From positions 434,001-498,000 of the forward strand of contig NZ_AP018690.1 in the NCBI RefSeq assembly GCF_002157735.2: a DNA stretch of 64,000 bases. Reading direction: 5' to 3'. Both the position numbers and the translations under genes were made by a program. Shown here in pieces: positions 63,361 to 64,000 of this stretch. Source of the stretch: Vibrio aphrogenes. GTDB taxonomy: Bacteria; Pseudomonadota; Gammaproteobacteria; Enterobacterales; Vibrionaceae. Within the stretch, counting starts at the first letter, position 1, and each line of letters opens with the position of its first letter. The notes beneath the pieces are model-generated. The model saw only the letters and a program-made list of their open reading frames with translations. It did not search any database and was not told where the DNA came from.

Positions 63361-64000
63361 TTGACTAACACCAATACCGCCTTTTCTAGCCTTGCTTTAG
63401 ATCCGGCATTGATCGAAAACTTAACCTCTTTAGGTTATGAATCTATGACTCCTATCCAAGCCGACAGTTTACCGCTGATGATTGCCGGTAAAGACGTGAT
63501 TGGGCAAGGTAAAACCGGCTCAGGCAAAACCGCTGCCTTTGGCCTAGGCTTACTGGCAAACTTAAATGTAAAACGCTTTCGGGTACAATCTCTCGTGCTG
63601 TGCCCAACGCGCGAATTAGCCGACCAAGTTGCTAAAGAAATTCGTAAGTTAGCACGTAGTATTCATAATATTAAAGTGCTGACTTTATGTGGCGGCATGC
63701 CATTTGGTCCACAAATTGGTTCATTAGAACACGGCGCGCATATTCTGGTTGGTACACCCGGGCGTATTTTGGATCACCTAGATAAAGGGCGTATTGATTT
63801 ATCGGAATTGAACACCTTAGTGCTTGATGAAGCCGACCGCATGCTAGACATGGGCTTTCAAGACGCATTGGATGCTATCATTGAACAAGCCCCAACCCAA
63901 CGTCAAACATTGTTATTCAGTGCAACCTTCCCGCCAGAAATCAAGAGCATCGCTAATAGAATCATGCGCAACCCTGAACTTGTGAAGGTAGAAAGCCAAC
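63361..64000 (+). CDS. dbpA: ATP-dependent RNA helicase DbpA (3' truncated by window)
   Basis: The first 213 codons are visible. TTG start with AAGGA about seven bases upstream. Motifs: Q-motif GYESMTPIQ, Walker A GKTGSGKT, PTRELADQ, GGMPFG, TPGRILDH, DEADRMLDMGF and SATFPP. FGLGLL, LCPTRELADQVA and LCGG correspond closely to E. coli DbpA, which acts on 23S rRNA in ribosome assembly. The specific C-terminal RNA-binding domain is beyond the window. Confidence 0.88.
   Translation, partial: MTNTNTAFSSLALDPALIENLTSLGYESMTPIQADSLPLMIAGKDVIGQGKTGSGKTAAFGLGLLANLNVKRFRVQSLVLCPTRELADQVAKEIRKLARSIHNIKVLTLCGGMPFGPQIGSLEHGAHILVGTPGRILDHLDKGRIDLSELNTLVLDEADRMLDMGFQDALDAIIEQAPTQRQTLLFSATFPPEIKSIANRIMRNPELVKVESQ

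Overview
The window looks like a chromosome segment of a marine Vibrio (or a very close relative), not V. cholerae itself. Evidence is the AT-rich, densely packed genes of Vibrio type: pntAB next to a vxrAB-type two-component operon, ccoNOQP-ccoHIS followed by fnr-uspE-ttcA, potABCD, norM next to a periplasmic ATP-dependent ligase, a Vibrio-type dif site, and attC sites of the Vibrio repeat (VCR) type. Most of the 64 kb is ordinary core genome. Two places are accessory DNA and hold the main discoveries.

Layout. 1-7.5 kb: end of an outer-membrane barrel gene, a HlyU-family small protein, pntAB, then a vxrA-vxrB-vxrC-UPF0181 operon. 7.5-10.9 kb: a small unknown gene, divergent hdfR/maoP, a periplasmic DsbA-like thiol protein and a small secreted protein resembling TolA domain III. 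10.93-16.42 kb: the host dif site, interrupted by two apparently identical head-to-tail copies of a 2731-bp element. Each copy has a Cro/C1-type repressor, a gene II/X-type phage replication initiator and a gene V-type ssDNA-binding protein, a folded CTX-type attP and a candidate ssDNA origin. There are no capsid, pIII or secretion genes, so it reads as a helper-dependent filamentous-phage satellite analogous to RS1. 16.4-18.2 kb: variable DNA with three unknown envelope proteins and a degraded HTH fragment.

18.4-28.6 kb: cbb3 oxidase structural and assembly genes, fnr (with a consensus FNR box), uspE, ttcA. 28.7-31 kb: a three-gene minus-strand operon with a Bax-type glucosaminidase. 31.2-35.4 kb: potABCD spermidine/putrescine importer. 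35.4-47.7 kb: cobB, a membrane ATPase-like protein with an MscS channel, nagK, an NlpC/P60 lipoprotein, a fructosamine-kinase-like protein, norM, ligE-type ligase, hxpB, mobA and mobB.

47.8-51.75 kb: two tRNA-Val(GAC) genes, then a 3.7-kb insert bounded by a 49-bp direct repeat of the tRNA 3' half. The insert is an integrase-less integron cassette array (a CALIN) on the minus strand. Reading along that strand it carries a flavodoxin-like reductase, a GNAT acetyltransferase, a lipoprotein, and an HNH plus PD-(D/E)XK-like nuclease pair that seems to form one cassette and could be an uncharacterised defence or DNA-processing module.

52-64 kb: a dicarboxylate/glutamate symporter with a consensus CRP site, an EamA exporter, thiDME under a TPP riboswitch, a sterol desaturase-like protein, a ZntB-like transporter, a DUF502 protein, a GST/TetR divergent pair, DUF2058, DUF1415, a glutaredoxin and the start of dbpA, cut by the window edge.

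Product names rest on motif and family recognition by eye. No database search was possible. Synteny statements are from memory of the V. cholerae and E. coli maps.
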